Under the pieces are notes generated by a model that saw nothing but the letters and a program-made list of their open reading frames with translations, did not search any database and was not told the DNA's origin. A stretch of 45,219 nucleotides of DNA. Source: a bacterium (GTDB taxonomy: Bacteria > Electryoneota > AABM5-125-24 > Hatepunaeales > Hatepunaeaceae). Where the stretch lies: positions 1 to 45,219 of the forward strand of contig JABMRV010000113.1 of assembly GCA_013202285.1 (NCBI GenBank). The letters run 5' to 3'. Numbering within the stretch: position 1 is the stretch's first letter; every line of letters starts with the position of its first letter. The translations under genes were made by a program, and so were the position numbers. Shown piece by piece: positions 1 through 8,533 of the stretch.

Positions 1-20
1 AGGGAATGACCTTTGAATAG

Positions 21-40
21 CCGTGGGCGTAAGCCCACGG
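21..40. repeat. Short perfect hairpin repeat
   Basis: The arms CCGTGGGC and GCCCACGG form a perfect 8-bp stem around a 4-nt GTAA loop. It is the first of five small hairpins in the 270-bp gap before ispG. No T-tract follows, so it resembles a dispersed palindromic repeat more than an intrinsic terminator. Confidence 0.7.
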
Positions 41-65
41 AGATGATTATAAGATAAGTTCACGA

Positions 66-82
66 TCCCGACTTATTCGGGA
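66..82. repeat. Hairpin repeat, inverted partner of the one at 193-213
   Basis: TCCCGA and TCGGGA flank the loop CTTAT. The 17-bp unit is the exact reverse complement of the core of the hairpin at 193-213 (loop ATAAG), so the two are copies of one element in opposite orientation. The hairpin at 2251-2272 inside ispH shares the CCCGACTT/AAGTCGGG core. Confidence 0.7.
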
Positions 83-120
83 GTCGAACAGTACATAGCT
101 TTTAATTCCCGTTTATTTAA

Positions 121-136
121 TCCGTCAGCTGACGGA
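121..136. repeat. 16-bp perfect palindrome
   Basis: TCCGTCAGCTGACGGA reads identically on both strands. It could be a two-fold operator site or another short dispersed palindrome. Its setting among other hairpins favours the second reading. Confidence 0.6.
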
Positions 137-159
137 TTGTGATAGGATTGCATTCTCCA

Positions 160-179
160 CCACCGGCTGACGCCGGTGG
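160..179. repeat. Perfect 8-bp stem hairpin repeat
   Basis: CCACCGGC and GCCGGTGG pair around a TGAC loop. Its stem length and GC content match the other hairpins upstream of ispG. No following T-run is present. Confidence 0.65.
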
Positions 180-192
180 CTATTCACTGATT

Positions 193-213
193 AATCCCGA
201 ATAAGTCGGGATT
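193..213 (+). terminator. Hairpin with T-rich tail upstream of ispG
   Basis: AATCCCGA and TCGGGATT form an 8-bp stem with an ATAAG loop, and the 3' arm runs into TTTTAT. On the + strand this resembles a rho-independent terminator for a gene left of the window. It is also the reverse-complement copy of the hairpin at 66-82, so a repeat doubling as a terminator is plausible. Confidence 0.4.
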
Positions 214-270
214 TTATATGGATACAATAACCCACACGAAGCAACGAAGTACTAAATAATTACAGGAATT

Positions 271-1398
271 ATGCAGGAAAAGCATCAGAATAAACCTCGA
301 CCTACAGAAAGAGAGCGTTTCGGCGCCGATCCGGCGGTTCGTGCCGTAAAGGTAGGATCGCTGACGATTGGCGGAGGAGCGCCGGTAATTGTCCAGTCGA
401 TGTGCTCGACCGATACACGCGACCTGCACGCAACGCTGGCTCAAACGCTGCGACTCGTTCAGGCTGGTTGTGAGATGGTGAGGGTAGCGGTTCCGGATGA
501 GAAAGCATCGGCGGTGCTGCCGGATATCGTCAGGGAAGCCGGCGTGCCGATTGTGGCTGACATACATTTTCATTACCAGCGTGCGCTTGAGGCGATTGCT
601 GCCGGTGTTGACAAGGTGCGCATTAATCCTGGTAATATCGGTTCACGCGACAGGGTGAAGGCTGTAGTCGATGCTGCCGGAGCTGCAGGTGTGCCAATTC
701 GCATCGGCGTCAACTCGGGTTCTCTGCCGGAGGATATCCTCGAACGCGATAATTACAGGGTTACTCCAGAGGGAATGGTCGATGCCGCCTCTCGCGAGGT
801 TGAGGCGCTGGAAAGAGAGGGTTTCAGGGATATCGTGGTGTCGATGAAAGCCTCCGATGTCATGACCATGGTCGAATGCAACAGGCTCTTTCGCAGCAAG
901 TGCGATATTCCGCTCCACCTCGGTGTAACCGAAGCCGGGTTGACTGGTTATGGTTCAATAAAATCGGCGATTGGAATAGGAACACTTTTGCTGGATCGTA
1001 TCGGCGAGACGATCCGGGTCTCATTGACAGCAGAGCCCGAAGAAGAAATACAGGCTGCCTGGTGGATACTTGAAGCGACCGGCGTCCGGAGACGCAGTCC
1101 TGAACTGGTTTCATGTCCCACCTGCGGAAGGGTTGAGATCGACATGATAAAACTGTCGATGGATGTGATGAAGATGCTTGAGGGTATCGAGATACCGTTT
1201 AAGATTGCTGTTATGGGGTGTGTAGTCAACGGACCGGGAGAAGCTCGCGACGCCGATATCGGGCTTGTCGGTGGCAAGGGCAAGGGTCTGATCATGCGGC
1301 GTGGTGAGATTATTAAGAGCGTCCCGGAAACTGAATTACTATCGGCATTCAAAGCCGAGCTTGAAACACTCTGCAAAGATTACAAACAGGAAGACTGA
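271..1398 (+). CDS. ispG: 4-hydroxy-3-methylbut-2-en-1-yl diphosphate synthase (IspG/GcpE)
   Basis: This enzyme carries out the penultimate step of the MEP isoprenoid pathway in the cytoplasm, reducing MEcPP to HMBPP with a [4Fe-4S] cluster. The 375-aa length is that of the short bacterial form. The TIM-barrel half carries the family signature VQSMCSTDTRD. The C-terminal half supplies the cluster ligands: Cys282 and Cys285 in SCPTCGR, Cys317 in MGCVVNGPGE, and Glu324 in the same motif. The ATG at 271 follows AGGA at a short distance and gives a normal N-terminus. The stop TGA overlaps the probable CTG start of ispH, so the two genes are probably translationally coupled. The family assignment is secure. 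Confidence 0.97.
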   Translation: MQEKHQNKPRPTERERFGADPAVRAVKVGSLTIGGGAPVIVQSMCSTDTRDLHATLAQTLRLVQAGCEMVRVAVPDEKASAVLPDIVREAGVPIVADIHFHYQRALEAIAAGVDKVRINPGNIGSRDRVKAVVDAAGAAGVPIRIGVNSGSLPEDILERDNYRVTPEGMVDAASREVEALEREGFRDIVVSMKASDVMTMVECNRLFRSKCDIPLHLGVTEAGLTGYGSIKSAIGIGTLLLDRIGETIRVSLTAEPEEEIQAAWWILEATGVRRRSPELVSCPTCGRVEIDMIKLSMDVMKMLEGIEIPFKIAVMGCVVNGPGEARDADIGLVGGKGKGLIMRRGEIIKSVPETELLSAFKAELETLCKDYKQED

Positions 1399-2300
1399 AA
1401 GTTATCCTTGATCCTCAGGGTGGAGTCTGCGGTGGTGTTCGTCGTGTCATTGAGGCGGCAGAAGAGGAACTGGCGAGAAGCAAAAACCAGGTATATATAC
1501 TGGGGGACATCATACATAATGAACGTGAAGTCGAACGGTTGAACAAAGCAGGTCTCAAAACGATCTATATCGAAGACCTCGACGATTTCGAGCCTTCATG
1601 CGAGGATGCGAGGATTCTAATCCGTGCGCATGGCGAACCTCCCGAAACGTTTAAAAAATTGGATCGGATGCCTGTTAAGGTGATTGACAGCGCCTGTCCG
1701 GTTGTGGTTAAATCACAGAATCTCGCTGATAAGTACCACCGCGAAGGCTACCAGGTCGCTATAATCGGTAAACACGGTCACCCTGAGATGATAGGAATCG
1801 TGGGGCACACCAATAAGGAAGCGGTGATCGTGCAGTATGATGAGGATGTGAAGAAATTGGAGCGCGGTAAACCCACGCTGGTCATGTCTCAGACAACGAT
1901 TTCATTGGATAAGTTCAATGAGATGACACGCAAGATTGAAGACTGGGTGGGTGAGATAATTGTCCGGAATACGATATGCAAATCGGTTATTAATAGAGGG
2001 GAAAATCTCAACAAGTTTGCCCGCCAGGTGGATGTGCTGCTGGTTGTGGGAGGACACAAATCCTCCAACACCCAGATGCTGCATGACGCCTGTAAAACTA
2101 TAAATCCACGCAGTTATCATGTCGCGACTCCCGAGGAGATCGAACTGTCATGGTTCAACAGCAGCGACCGGGTCGGCATCACCGGATCGGCTTCGACACC
2201 GCTCTGGCTGCTTGAGGAATTCGTCGAAACGCTTGAAAGATGGATTGAAACCCGACTTGCAAGCAAGTCGGGCCACCCGACAAACCACCCATTGATCTGA
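1395..2300 (+). CDS. ispH: 4-hydroxy-3-methylbut-2-enyl diphosphate reductase (IspH/LytB), probable CTG start
   Basis: IspH converts HMBPP to IPP and DMAPP, the last MEP-pathway step, using a [4Fe-4S] cluster. The ORF track begins at an internal ATG (1539) and loses the first 48 codons, including an essential cysteine. Reading upstream in the same frame gives KVILDPQGGVCGGV, matching the family N-terminus, back to a CTG at 1395 that overlaps the ispG stop as CTGA. With that start the cluster cysteines are Cys12, Cys101 and Cys195. Substrate residues His41, His79, His129 and Glu131 are also present. Length is 301 aa, close to the usual 310-320. AGGA lies 4 nt before the CTG. No ATG, GTG or TTG was found at the aligned position. 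The last ~15 codons include a hairpin repeat (see 2251-2272). Confidence 0.93.
   Translation: MKVILDPQGGVCGGVRRVIEAAEEELARSKNQVYILGDIIHNEREVERLNKAGLKTIYIEDLDDFEPSCEDARILIRAHGEPPETFKKLDRMPVKVIDSACPVVVKSQNLADKYHREGYQVAIIGKHGHPEMIGIVGHTNKEAVIVQYDEDVKKLERGKPTLVMSQTTISLDKFNEMTRKIEDWVGEIIVRNTICKSVINRGENLNKFARQVDVLLVVGGHKSSNTQMLHDACKTINPRSYHVATPEEIELSWFNSSDRVGITGSASTPLWLLEEFVETLERWIETRLASKSGHPTNHPLI
2251..2272. repeat. Perfect 10-bp hairpin inside the ispH 3' end
   Basis: CCCGACTTGC and GCAAGTCGGG form a perfect 10-bp stem with a 2-nt loop inside the last codons of ispH, encoding part of the tail LASKSG. The core matches the hairpins at 66-82 and 193-213. On the minus strand the stem is followed by TTTCAAT, so it could act as a weak terminator for ptsI, whose stop is 37 bp away. 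It may be a dispersed palindrome that extended the ispH C-terminus. Confidence 0.65.
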
Positions 2301-2308
2301 AAGAAGTA

Positions 2309-4072
2309 TCAACTGCTGTTAAACCAGATCGGTAAATCGGCAAACCGGTGTTTCATCTCATCGATGCAGTAATGTTCAAGTTCCTCGGCAGTATCAAACT
2401 CGAAAGCCTTCTCAGCGAAATCCACCGCCTCTTCATAGCTCATCGAACGGATAATCTTCTTAATCTCACCCAACGCCAGCGGACTTACGGACAGTTCATT
2501 CAGTTTCAATCCGACCAGCAGCATGGTTGCTGCCGGATTTGCCGCCATCTCACCGCACATTGCAACGTCAATACCTGCTGAATGCGCTGCCTCAACGGTT
2601 GTTTTTATCATACGGATCATGGCTGGATGAAGAGGTCTGAACAACATCCTGACCCGCTCGTTTCCACGGTCGACCGCCAGAACGAACTGAGTGAGGTCGT
2701 TGGTGCCGATGCTGAAAAAATCAACCTCCTCCGCTATGCTGTCAGCCATAACCACCGCGGAGGGCAGTTCGATCATGGCGCCGATCTCAATATCCGGATT
2801 CATTTCGACCTGTTCGGTTTCAAGTTCGCTCTTGACCTCTTCGAGCATCTCCTTTAATCGCCTGATCTCATGGACATCGGAGATCAGTGGGAACATTATT
2901 TTAGTCGGACCGGCAACGGCGGCTCTCAGCACTGCCCGCAACTGTGTTCTCAGCAGATTGGGATGGTCGAAGAAAACCCTGATCGCACGCCAGCCCATGA
3001 AGGGATTGGGTTCGGCTGGTAACGGCAGGTCGGTGAAGACCTTGTCACCGCCGAGATCGAATGTCCTGATGGTTACCGGGTGCGGAGCGACTGATTCGAT
3101 GACCTTCCGGTAATCCCGGTACTGATCCTCCTCATCGGGGATCACGTTGCGTGTGAGAAAAAGGTACTCCGACCGGAACAGACCGATCCCTTCGCCGCCG
3201 TGTTTGAGAACAGCGCCCGCTTCGCCCGGCAGCTCAATGTTTGCTTTCAGAAAAATCCGATGTCCATCGGTCGTCTCTGCCGGAAGATGCTCGATATCCG
3301 ACAGGCTCTCTAAGTATTCCTCATATCTTTTTCGTTTAACTATATAGCTTTTGGTTGTAAGCTTCTGTGGATTGAGAATTATCTTGCCGGAATTGCCATT
3401 GACAATAATTCTGTCGCCGTTTTGAACGAGAGTTGTCAATTCTCTGAGTCCAACCACCGACGGAACTTCCAGCGAACGAGTCAGGATAGCCGTGTGCGAT
3501 GTGGATCCTCCCAAATCGGCGGCGACTGCTTGAATGTTCTGGCGCAGCAGGTGGATCACATCTGACGGGAGGAGATCATCGGTAACGATTACTGCAGGAT
3601 GTTCTAACGGTCCGATTGTTACGTCTCCCTTGCCCAGGAGGTTCTTGACAATTCGATGTCCCACATCGCGGACGTCCTGTGCTTTACAGCGAAAAACTTC
3701 ATCATCCATGGCAGCGAAGGCGTCATGGAAACTGTGTGCTGTCCGATGAACAATTGCCTCTGCGTTCAGTCCATCTTTGCGTATGCCGCGTCTGATCATT
3801 CCGGTAAACTCAATATCGTCCAGCATCGCCGATTGCGCCTCAAATATCCGTGCCACAGCCTCGCCAACCAGTTTAGCCATTCTGTTGCGTAGAGCTGTTA
3901 GTTGCCGCCTGGTCTGCTTCAGACTCTCCTCAAAGCGTTCAATCTCGGACTCCAGCATTGTTTTGGTAACCGGGTATTCACGGAACTCCGGTTCATCATG
4001 CTTGAAGAGGAAGACTTCACCGATGGCGATTCCCGGCGCCGCGGGTATGCCTGTTAATGTTTTTTCTGCCAA
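2309..4072 (-). CDS. ptsI: Phosphoenolpyruvate-protein phosphotransferase (PTS Enzyme I)
   Basis: Enzyme I takes phosphate from PEP onto a histidine and passes it to HPr, starting the sugar phosphotransferase or regulatory cascade in the cytoplasm. The 587-aa length is typical. The order is N-terminal HPr-binding helices, then the phospho-histidine domain with GGSTSHTAIL (active His193), then the PEP-binding barrel. The barrel shows GIGLFRSE, FDLGGDK, NPFMGWR, FSIGTNDLTQF and the catalytic-cysteine motif MCGEMA. The gene converges on ispH with only 8 bp between the stops. No HPr or EII gene lies in the window, so a role in transport versus a regulatory relay cannot be settled. The start gives the normal short MAEKTLTGIPAAPGIAIG N-terminus. 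Confidence 0.97.
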   Translation of the reverse strand: MAEKTLTGIPAAPGIAIGEVFLFKHDEPEFREYPVTKTMLESEIERFEESLKQTRRQLTALRNRMAKLVGEAVARIFEAQSAMLDDIEFTGMIRRGIRKDGLNAEAIVHRTAHSFHDAFAAMDDEVFRCKAQDVRDVGHRIVKNLLGKGDVTIGPLEHPAVIVTDDLLPSDVIHLLRQNIQAVAADLGGSTSHTAILTRSLEVPSVVGLRELTTLVQNGDRIIVNGNSGKIILNPQKLTTKSYIVKRKRYEEYLESLSDIEHLPAETTDGHRIFLKANIELPGEAGAVLKHGGEGIGLFRSEYLFLTRNVIPDEEDQYRDYRKVIESVAPHPVTIRTFDLGGDKVFTDLPLPAEPNPFMGWRAIRVFFDHPNLLRTQLRAVLRAAVAGPTKIMFPLISDVHEIRRLKEMLEEVKSELETEQVEMNPDIEIGAMIELPSAVVMADSIAEEVDFFSIGTNDLTQFVLAVDRGNERVRMLFRPLHPAMIRMIKTTVEAAHSAGIDVAMCGEMAANPAATMLLVGLKLNELSVSPLALGEIKKIIRSMSYEEAVDFAEKAFEFDTAEELEHYCIDEMKHRFADLPIWFNSS

Positions 4073-4124
4073 ACTCTCTTCCTAACGAATAGGATTAGAT
4101 TTATTAGGTTCTCCTTCCCATAAT

Positions 4125-4148
4125 CCCCCCGGTTACCGGGCGGGGGGG
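4125..4148. repeat. C/G-tract hairpin upstream of ptsI
   Basis: A run of C followed by GGTTACC and a run of G forms an imperfect GC-rich hairpin. A second 7-G run follows within 15 bp (4156-4162). This lies ~50 bp upstream of the ptsI start on the opposite strand and could affect its transcript. It looks like an intergenic repeat. Confidence 0.5.
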
Positions 4149-4191
4149 AATTGAAGGGGGGGTCTTATTATAGTTGTTTAATCATTATATC

Positions 4192-4405
4192 GTCATTCCG
4201 GTGAAACAGACTATCCGAGAATGGAAATAAACTGCGTTCTGTCAGGTCTTGCGCCGCCAGGCGTGTGACCTGACAGATCCACCCACTCGTGTTGTTAGTT
4301 GTTAATTCAATACTTACCGTCGGGTCACATCCCGCGGTGCGGGACAAGACCCGACGGAACGCACTCGATATTCTATTCTCAGACAGACTGCTGCGCGGGA
4401 ATGAC
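4192..4405. repeat. Two inverted copies of an ~85-bp hairpin repeat
   Basis: The 357-bp gap between ptsI and the next gene has no convincing gene. It holds a unit that starts GTCATTCC, continues through GAGAATGGAA and GCGTTCTGTCAGGTC, and ends in a hairpin (CTGTCAGGTC 4239-4248 pairing with GACCTGACAG 4267-4276). The reverse complement of 4310-4405 repeats the same order: GTCATTCC, GAGAATAGAA, GCGTTCCGTCGGGTC, then a hairpin (CCGTCGGGTC 4317-4326 with GACCCGACGG 4348-4357). The whole block is therefore a large imperfect inverted repeat with ~57-bp outer arms. Differences between the copies keep the inner stems paired (CAGG/CCTG versus CGGG/CCCG). Transposase-dependent MITE or REP-like origins are both possible. 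Confidence 0.75.
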
Positions 4406-4429
4406 ACAGAGGAACTTTATCAATAAACA

Positions 4430-7400
4430 CTATTTCACCAGTACCACCTTTTTTATCCGGTTTCCATCAACACTATTCAACCCGATCAGGTACAAACCGC
4501 TCGGCAACTTTTCGGCATTCCACTGAACGCGATATGTTCCTGCATCGTATTTGCCGAAAGCCAGAATTCCCACTTCCCTGCCAGAAAGGTCGTATGTTTT
4601 TAGCGTTACCTCTCCTGGGCTTTCGATTGAGAATATAACCGTCAGACTGCTGTTGAATGGATTTGGATAGAGCGAGTTAATGCCGAATTCGACCGGAAGG
4701 GATTCCGCCTCAACCGCAGCAACTCCCCAGCCGTCGTTAATCCAGCCCTCGCCGAAACCATCAAGCCAGTGGAGGGTGAGTTCTTTGCCATTGGAGAGAC
4801 ATATAACCGGAGATTCTCCTTCGACGAGACCTTCAACTGCACCAGTGGTTGAATCGTCACCTCTGAGGGTGATTCCGCATCTGCCATCACGGTCAACCAC
4901 ACCTCGCCCGACAATAATGCCCTTGCCGTTGAAGGCTTCGAGACGAGTGCCGGGATTGAGACTCTCAGTCAGGAGGAGCAGGCTGTATGAAGAGCCGGTG
5001 CCGGGAATCTCCGACAACCAGGTAATCTCGTCATCACTGTAATAATTCAGGTAAGCCGCTCTCTCATCTCCGAGTTGATAGACAAACCTCACATCGGTGT
5101 CAACATTCACATAGTAACCGGTGCCCTCATGCATGGGGGGCATATTCGAGAAATCCCAAGCCGGGATATAAAAACCGTTTCCTCCGCTCTTGGCGATGAC
5201 GAGAGCGTCACCCAGTCCGGCGAGAGCAGTCCTCACATCTACAGCCTGTCGGGGGAGATATGATATCAAGTTCCAGCCTTCGGACAGATCGATCGGAGTA
5301 TCCCAGGGGATAACTTCGCCTTCCACCTGCAGAACACAATCCCCCGCCATCTTCATCTTGTAACCCTGCAATCCCTGCCAGGGCTGGAGGTTGTTATATC
5401 CCGTTTCGGGATGATAGAAACTGCCGAAACCGTCTTTGATTAGAATCAACAAATTTTCAGATACGAGAGGTTCCATCAACTCAGGGATGTCTTCCTCGGT
5501 AGGCTGCACGTTCAGAGAAACACTGTTCCAGCCGATTTTGAGTCTTATATTTCGCTGGGATAAACCTCCCTCACCGGTAATTGAAAGATCCACCTGTACG
5601 ACGTTCTCCCCGCCGATGCCGTCATGCGTAAAGAGCAGCTCGGCTGAGTAGTCGGTTTCCGGAAGCATTCCTTCACTGCTGAGAGTTACCGTGAACTGCT
5701 CGTGGTCGTTGGCTTCGAGGACACCCTCGACCGGATCGACTGTAATCCAATCCGTCCGTGAGGCGAGATGAAAGATCGTCAGGTGATCGGGAGACTGTAT
5801 AATGCTGACCATAACCCAGCTATACGGATCATAGCGGTTGGTGACGGATATGCCGCCGGGACGGCATTCCGCGATGAAGTCGATCTGTGCCGCAGACAGC
5901 ATCTCGCCGTTGTCGGGATTAATCTTGAATATTTCCAAATCTGTCTCATCGCCGCGTGAGAATGAATAGAGGTTGTATCCATCCGGGGCTTCGGTCCAGT
6001 ATGCCAGTCCGTATGTGCGCAGATCGCCCGGACGTGCAATCTCTGCCTGCTGGTTGCCGTTGACGTCGATGCCGATGAAATTTGAGGTGATATTCGCCGT
6101 CCAGAACAGGTTTCGATCCGGATCCCAGGTCAGATTGCGATAGGATTGTGCGTCGGTTTGCATTGACGTAATCAATTCTCCTCCGGTGGTGAAGCCATAG
6201 AGGATGCCGCTGACGTCGTCTCCGCCCCATAGCAATGTGCCGTCCCAGGTCAGGTCGCGGATGCCATAACGTGACTCGCTGAACTGCTCGAACCGGCGTT
6301 GGAGTTCGCCGTCGCTGTTAAGAACGTATATATAATTAATATTCTCACCGTTGTTACCGCCCGAAACATAGAAACAGCCATCCGCGAAAACTATGCCGTT
6401 GATAAAGGTGTCCTCAAGGAGTTCCTCAAGGTTTGTCGAATCTCTTAGCTCCCACGGCTCGGCATCGACTCCTTCAGGGAATACTCTCTCTATCGACCAT
6501 CTGAGAGGTCCATTGCCAATGTTTGAGATCTCTCGCCCGATTTCCAACCGATCATCCGGTTCAAGCGAAACTTCGATTATTCCAGGTTCGATTCTGAATT
6601 CTGAATACAGCAGGGCAAAGTCGATTGTTACGTCGGCTTCGTTCTCGATGACTACTTCGCGCTCCCACATAGGCAGGTAATCTTCGGCGGTCACCACCAG
6701 ATCGTAAGTCCAGGCGGGAATTTCGGGGAATTCATATTCACCATTTTCATCTGTTTCAGTGAAGTAACGATAATAATCGACGGTTACGACCGCGTTGGCA
6801 ACCGGCTGTTCAAACTCCGCTTCTATCACCCTTCCATGCAGTCTGCCGAAGCCCTCAACCACGAACAGCGACCACGGCAGCTCAACATACAACATATTAC
6901 GGGCATTGGATTCCAGGATGACTACACCCTCATACTCACCAAGTTCCAGCCCCTCCGTTTCCGCTGAGAATGTCAATACGCCCAATTCGCGGGGATTGAC
7001 CGTCAGCTCAGCCGGTTCAACCGACAGCCAGTTTTCCAGATCTTCTGGGATAGTCACAAAGCAGGTTACCGCATAAACGTCGTCATCCTCTTCGGTTGTG
7101 TTTGTGACCTCCAACTCGAACTCACCAGTCTGACCGGAGGCGACCGGACCGAAGTCGATGACTTCCGCAGATAGCTCAGCCTCACCACCGTAGAGCGGCG
7201 CGTCCGATTCTACCCAGCCCGGATCGGCTGCATCCTCACCGTTGTTGGCGCCAAGCCTGGCGTCGTTGCCTGTTTCGGACAGGTCTTCGACAGTCTGACC
7301 CTCGCCCTCGTCGAATCGCCAGTAGCCGATCAGACCATCTTCCTGCCCTGACAGCAGCGCGCTCATCGTGCGTCGTATATCGTCTTCGTCACGGGCATAG

Positions 7401-7948
7401 TTCCAGATGCGAACCTCTTCGATAATCCCTTCGAACCAGTCTGTGTTCACGTTGCCCAGTCTGCCGAAGAATACGTCGGTGTCATATCCCGTGATTGAGC
7501 CTTCGATCTCCGTTTCGCCTGCCAACTCGCCGTTCATATAAAGCTTTATAATCTCACCGTCATAAGTAGCGGCAAGGTGGTGCCATTCACCTAGTTCAAT
7601 CATTCCCTGGTCGGACCTCGCTGAGTTTGCATTGTTGTTGATGGTAAAGCAGATTCCCACATAACCATCCTGATGACGGTTCAGCAACCATTGATAATGA
7701 GGCGCCTGGTGAACAACATACGGTTTATTGATGATGGAGTCCCACCTGTCGCGAGCCGTTACCTGATCCGGTTTGATCCAGACTTCCAGTGTGATATGCT
7801 CGCAGTTGTAAACGTCATCTCTCGCTACAAATGTGTGATCTCCCTGATTGCCGTCCGAAACATAGTCCAAAGCATGACCGGCTTGAGCGTAGATCGCACT
7901 CGGAAGGCTGCAGAAAATAATGACAAGTAATAAAATAATTGGTTTCAT
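4430..7948 (-). CDS. Secreted multidomain protein with LamG domain and T9SS type A sorting signal
   Basis: This is a predicted surface or released protein of 1172 aa; its substrate is unknown. I start it at the ATG at 7948 (MKPIILLLVIIF), not the track's 8080, because a signal peptide begins there, ends near AIYAQA, and GAGAG precedes the ATG. In order it shows: a LamG/concanavalin-like domain (~25-245, with EGIIEEVRIWNYARDEDDI), an ASPM/HYDIN-type Ig domain (~250-360), a carboxypeptidase-regulatory-like domain (~365-445), a beta-propeller-like stretch (~490-745), another Ig-like domain, and two GWN(S/L)(V/I)S repeats. It ends in the T9SS type A domain (last ~80 aa) with YPNPFNSS and a GLYLIGL...KKVVLVK finish. 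The sorting domain predicts Sec export followed by SprA-dependent secretion, fitting the sprA gene in the same window. Confidence 0.9.
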   Translation of the reverse strand: MKPIILLLVIIFCSLPSAIYAQAGHALDYVSDGNQGDHTFVARDDVYNCEHITLEVWIKPDQVTARDRWDSIINKPYVVHQAPHYQWLLNRHQDGYVGICFTINNNANSARSDQGMIELGEWHHLAATYDGEIIKLYMNGELAGETEIEGSITGYDTDVFFGRLGNVNTDWFEGIIEEVRIWNYARDEDDIRRTMSALLSGQEDGLIGYWRFDEGEGQTVEDLSETGNDARLGANNGEDAADPGWVESDAPLYGGEAELSAEVIDFGPVASGQTGEFELEVTNTTEEDDDVYAVTCFVTIPEDLENWLSVEPAELTVNPRELGVLTFSAETEGLELGEYEGVVILESNARNMLYVELPWSLFVVEGFGRLHGRVIEAEFEQPVANAVVTVDYYRYFTETDENGEYEFPEIPAWTYDLVVTAEDYLPMWEREVVIENEADVTIDFALLYSEFRIEPGIIEVSLEPDDRLEIGREISNIGNGPLRWSIERVFPEGVDAEPWELRDSTNLEELLEDTFINGIVFADGCFYVSGGNNGENINYIYVLNSDGELQRRFEQFSESRYGIRDLTWDGTLLWGGDDVSGILYGFTTGGELITSMQTDAQSYRNLTWDPDRNLFWTANITSNFIGIDVNGNQQAEIARPGDLRTYGLAYWTEAPDGYNLYSFSRGDETDLEIFKINPDNGEMLSAAQIDFIAECRPGGISVTNRYDPYSWVMVSIIQSPDHLTIFHLASRTDWITVDPVEGVLEANDHEQFTVTLSSEGMLPETDYSAELLFTHDGIGGENVVQVDLSITGEGGLSQRNIRLKIGWNSVSLNVQPTEEDIPELMEPLVSENLLILIKDGFGSFYHPETGYNNLQPWQGLQGYKMKMAGDCVLQVEGEVIPWDTPIDLSEGWNLISYLPRQAVDVRTALAGLGDALVIAKSGGNGFYIPAWDFSNMPPMHEGTGYYVNVDTDVRFVYQLGDERAAYLNYYSDDEITWLSEIPGTGSSYSLLLLTESLNPGTRLEAFNGKGIIVGRGVVDRDGRCGITLRGDDSTTGAVEGLVEGESPVICLSNGKELTLHWLDGFGEGWINDGWGVAAVEAESLPVEFGINSLYPNPFNSSLTVIFSIESPGEVTLKTYDLSGREVGILAFGKYDAGTYRVQWNAEKLPSGLYLIGLNSVDGNRIKKVVLVK

Positions 7949-8012
7949 TGCTGATCTCTCTTTTTGAACAGTAGTCTGTACCCTTGTGGTGCAGGTTGAA
8001 AAGAATCCCGGA

Positions 8013-8255
8013 CTACAAGAGATCCGGGCTACGAGCTTCCATTTTTTGCCTTGCCTTAAGCTCTTGAGATGTTGTCCCATAGTATCCCTTGATGCCGCAA
8101 GATATTACAAAACCAAAGAATATAAGACCGATACCGAGGACTCCGTCCCATCCAATCTTAGGATACAGAAGGAAAAGACCTGGTGTAAAAAGAGCAGCGC
8201 CGATCATTCTTCTGATACTCTCTGGAGACTTAAACTCTGTCCAGCCGAGTTCCAT
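8013..8255 (-). CDS. Small two-helix membrane protein (hypothetical)
   Basis: An 80-aa protein with two predicted membrane segments (MIGAALFTPGLFLLYP and GVLGIGLIFFGFVISCGI) and a basic C-terminal tail. I do not recognise the family. It is probably real: AGGAG sits 6 nt before the ATG on the minus strand, and it is the last of three small co-oriented membrane genes. The 5' leader contains the ~47-bp spacer repeat also found before the next gene. It lies 64 bp upstream of the LamG/T9SS gene. Whether it serves secretion or envelope function cannot be told. Confidence 0.7.
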   Translation of the reverse strand: MELGWTEFKSPESIRRMIGAALFTPGLFLLYPKIGWDGVLGIGLIFFGFVISCGIKGYYGTTSQELKARQKMEARSPDLL

Positions 8256-8281
8256 TAGTTACTCCTGTTTTTTCATGACTT

Positions 8282-8328
8282 AAGTTGATTTGAAAGCGTC
8301 CTGCACCGACTCTGAAACAGGATCAGCT
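8282..8328. repeat. Spacer direct repeat, copy 1
   Basis: This 47-bp segment starts AAGTTGATTTGAAAGCGTCC and ends TGAAACAGGATCAGCT, and recurs at 8534-8579 with few changes. On the minus strand it runs from just after the stop of the middle small gene to the leader of the 80-aa gene. It marks a duplicated gene-plus-spacer cassette. Confidence 0.75.
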
Positions 8329-8329
8329 C

Positions 8330-8518
8330 TTAGCGTTTATCTCTTTTCCACATAGCATTCATTTTATAATATACTGTCAGTGCTCCAACACCACAGAGCA
8401 CACCAAGACCATAGAGAACTACTGATCCTGTTTCCCTTCCTACGGCTACAAAGACTATGCATCCGGCGGCTAGCTGGAGAATTATATAGGTTACTACAAT
8501 CATTTTAAGTAATTTCAT
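8330..8518 (-). CDS. Small two-helix membrane protein (hypothetical)
   Basis: A 62-aa protein with two hydrophobic stretches (roughly residues 6-27 and 33-50) and a basic end, KMNAMWKRDKR. No family is recognised. GGAG lies 6 nt before the ATG on the minus strand, supporting translation. The C-terminal DKR codons plus the sequence after the stop match the end of the neighbouring 71-aa gene, so the two look like diverged copies of one cassette. A regulator-free, envelope-located small protein is all that can be inferred. Confidence 0.65.
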   Translation of the reverse strand: MKLLKMIVVTYIILQLAAGCIVFVAVGRETGSVVLYGLGVLCGVGALTVYYKMNAMWKRDKR

Positions 8519-8533
8519 TCATTACTCCATCTC

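Noticed and set aside
4168-4407. Minus-strand ORF of 79 aa (and overlapping + ORF 4299-4526)
   Set aside because: It spans the inverted hairpin repeats exactly; coding appearance comes from the repeat.
7949-8080. Upstream extension of the LamG protein to the ATG at 8080
   Set aside because: It would bury the signal peptide behind 44 polar residues and overlap the 80-aa gene.
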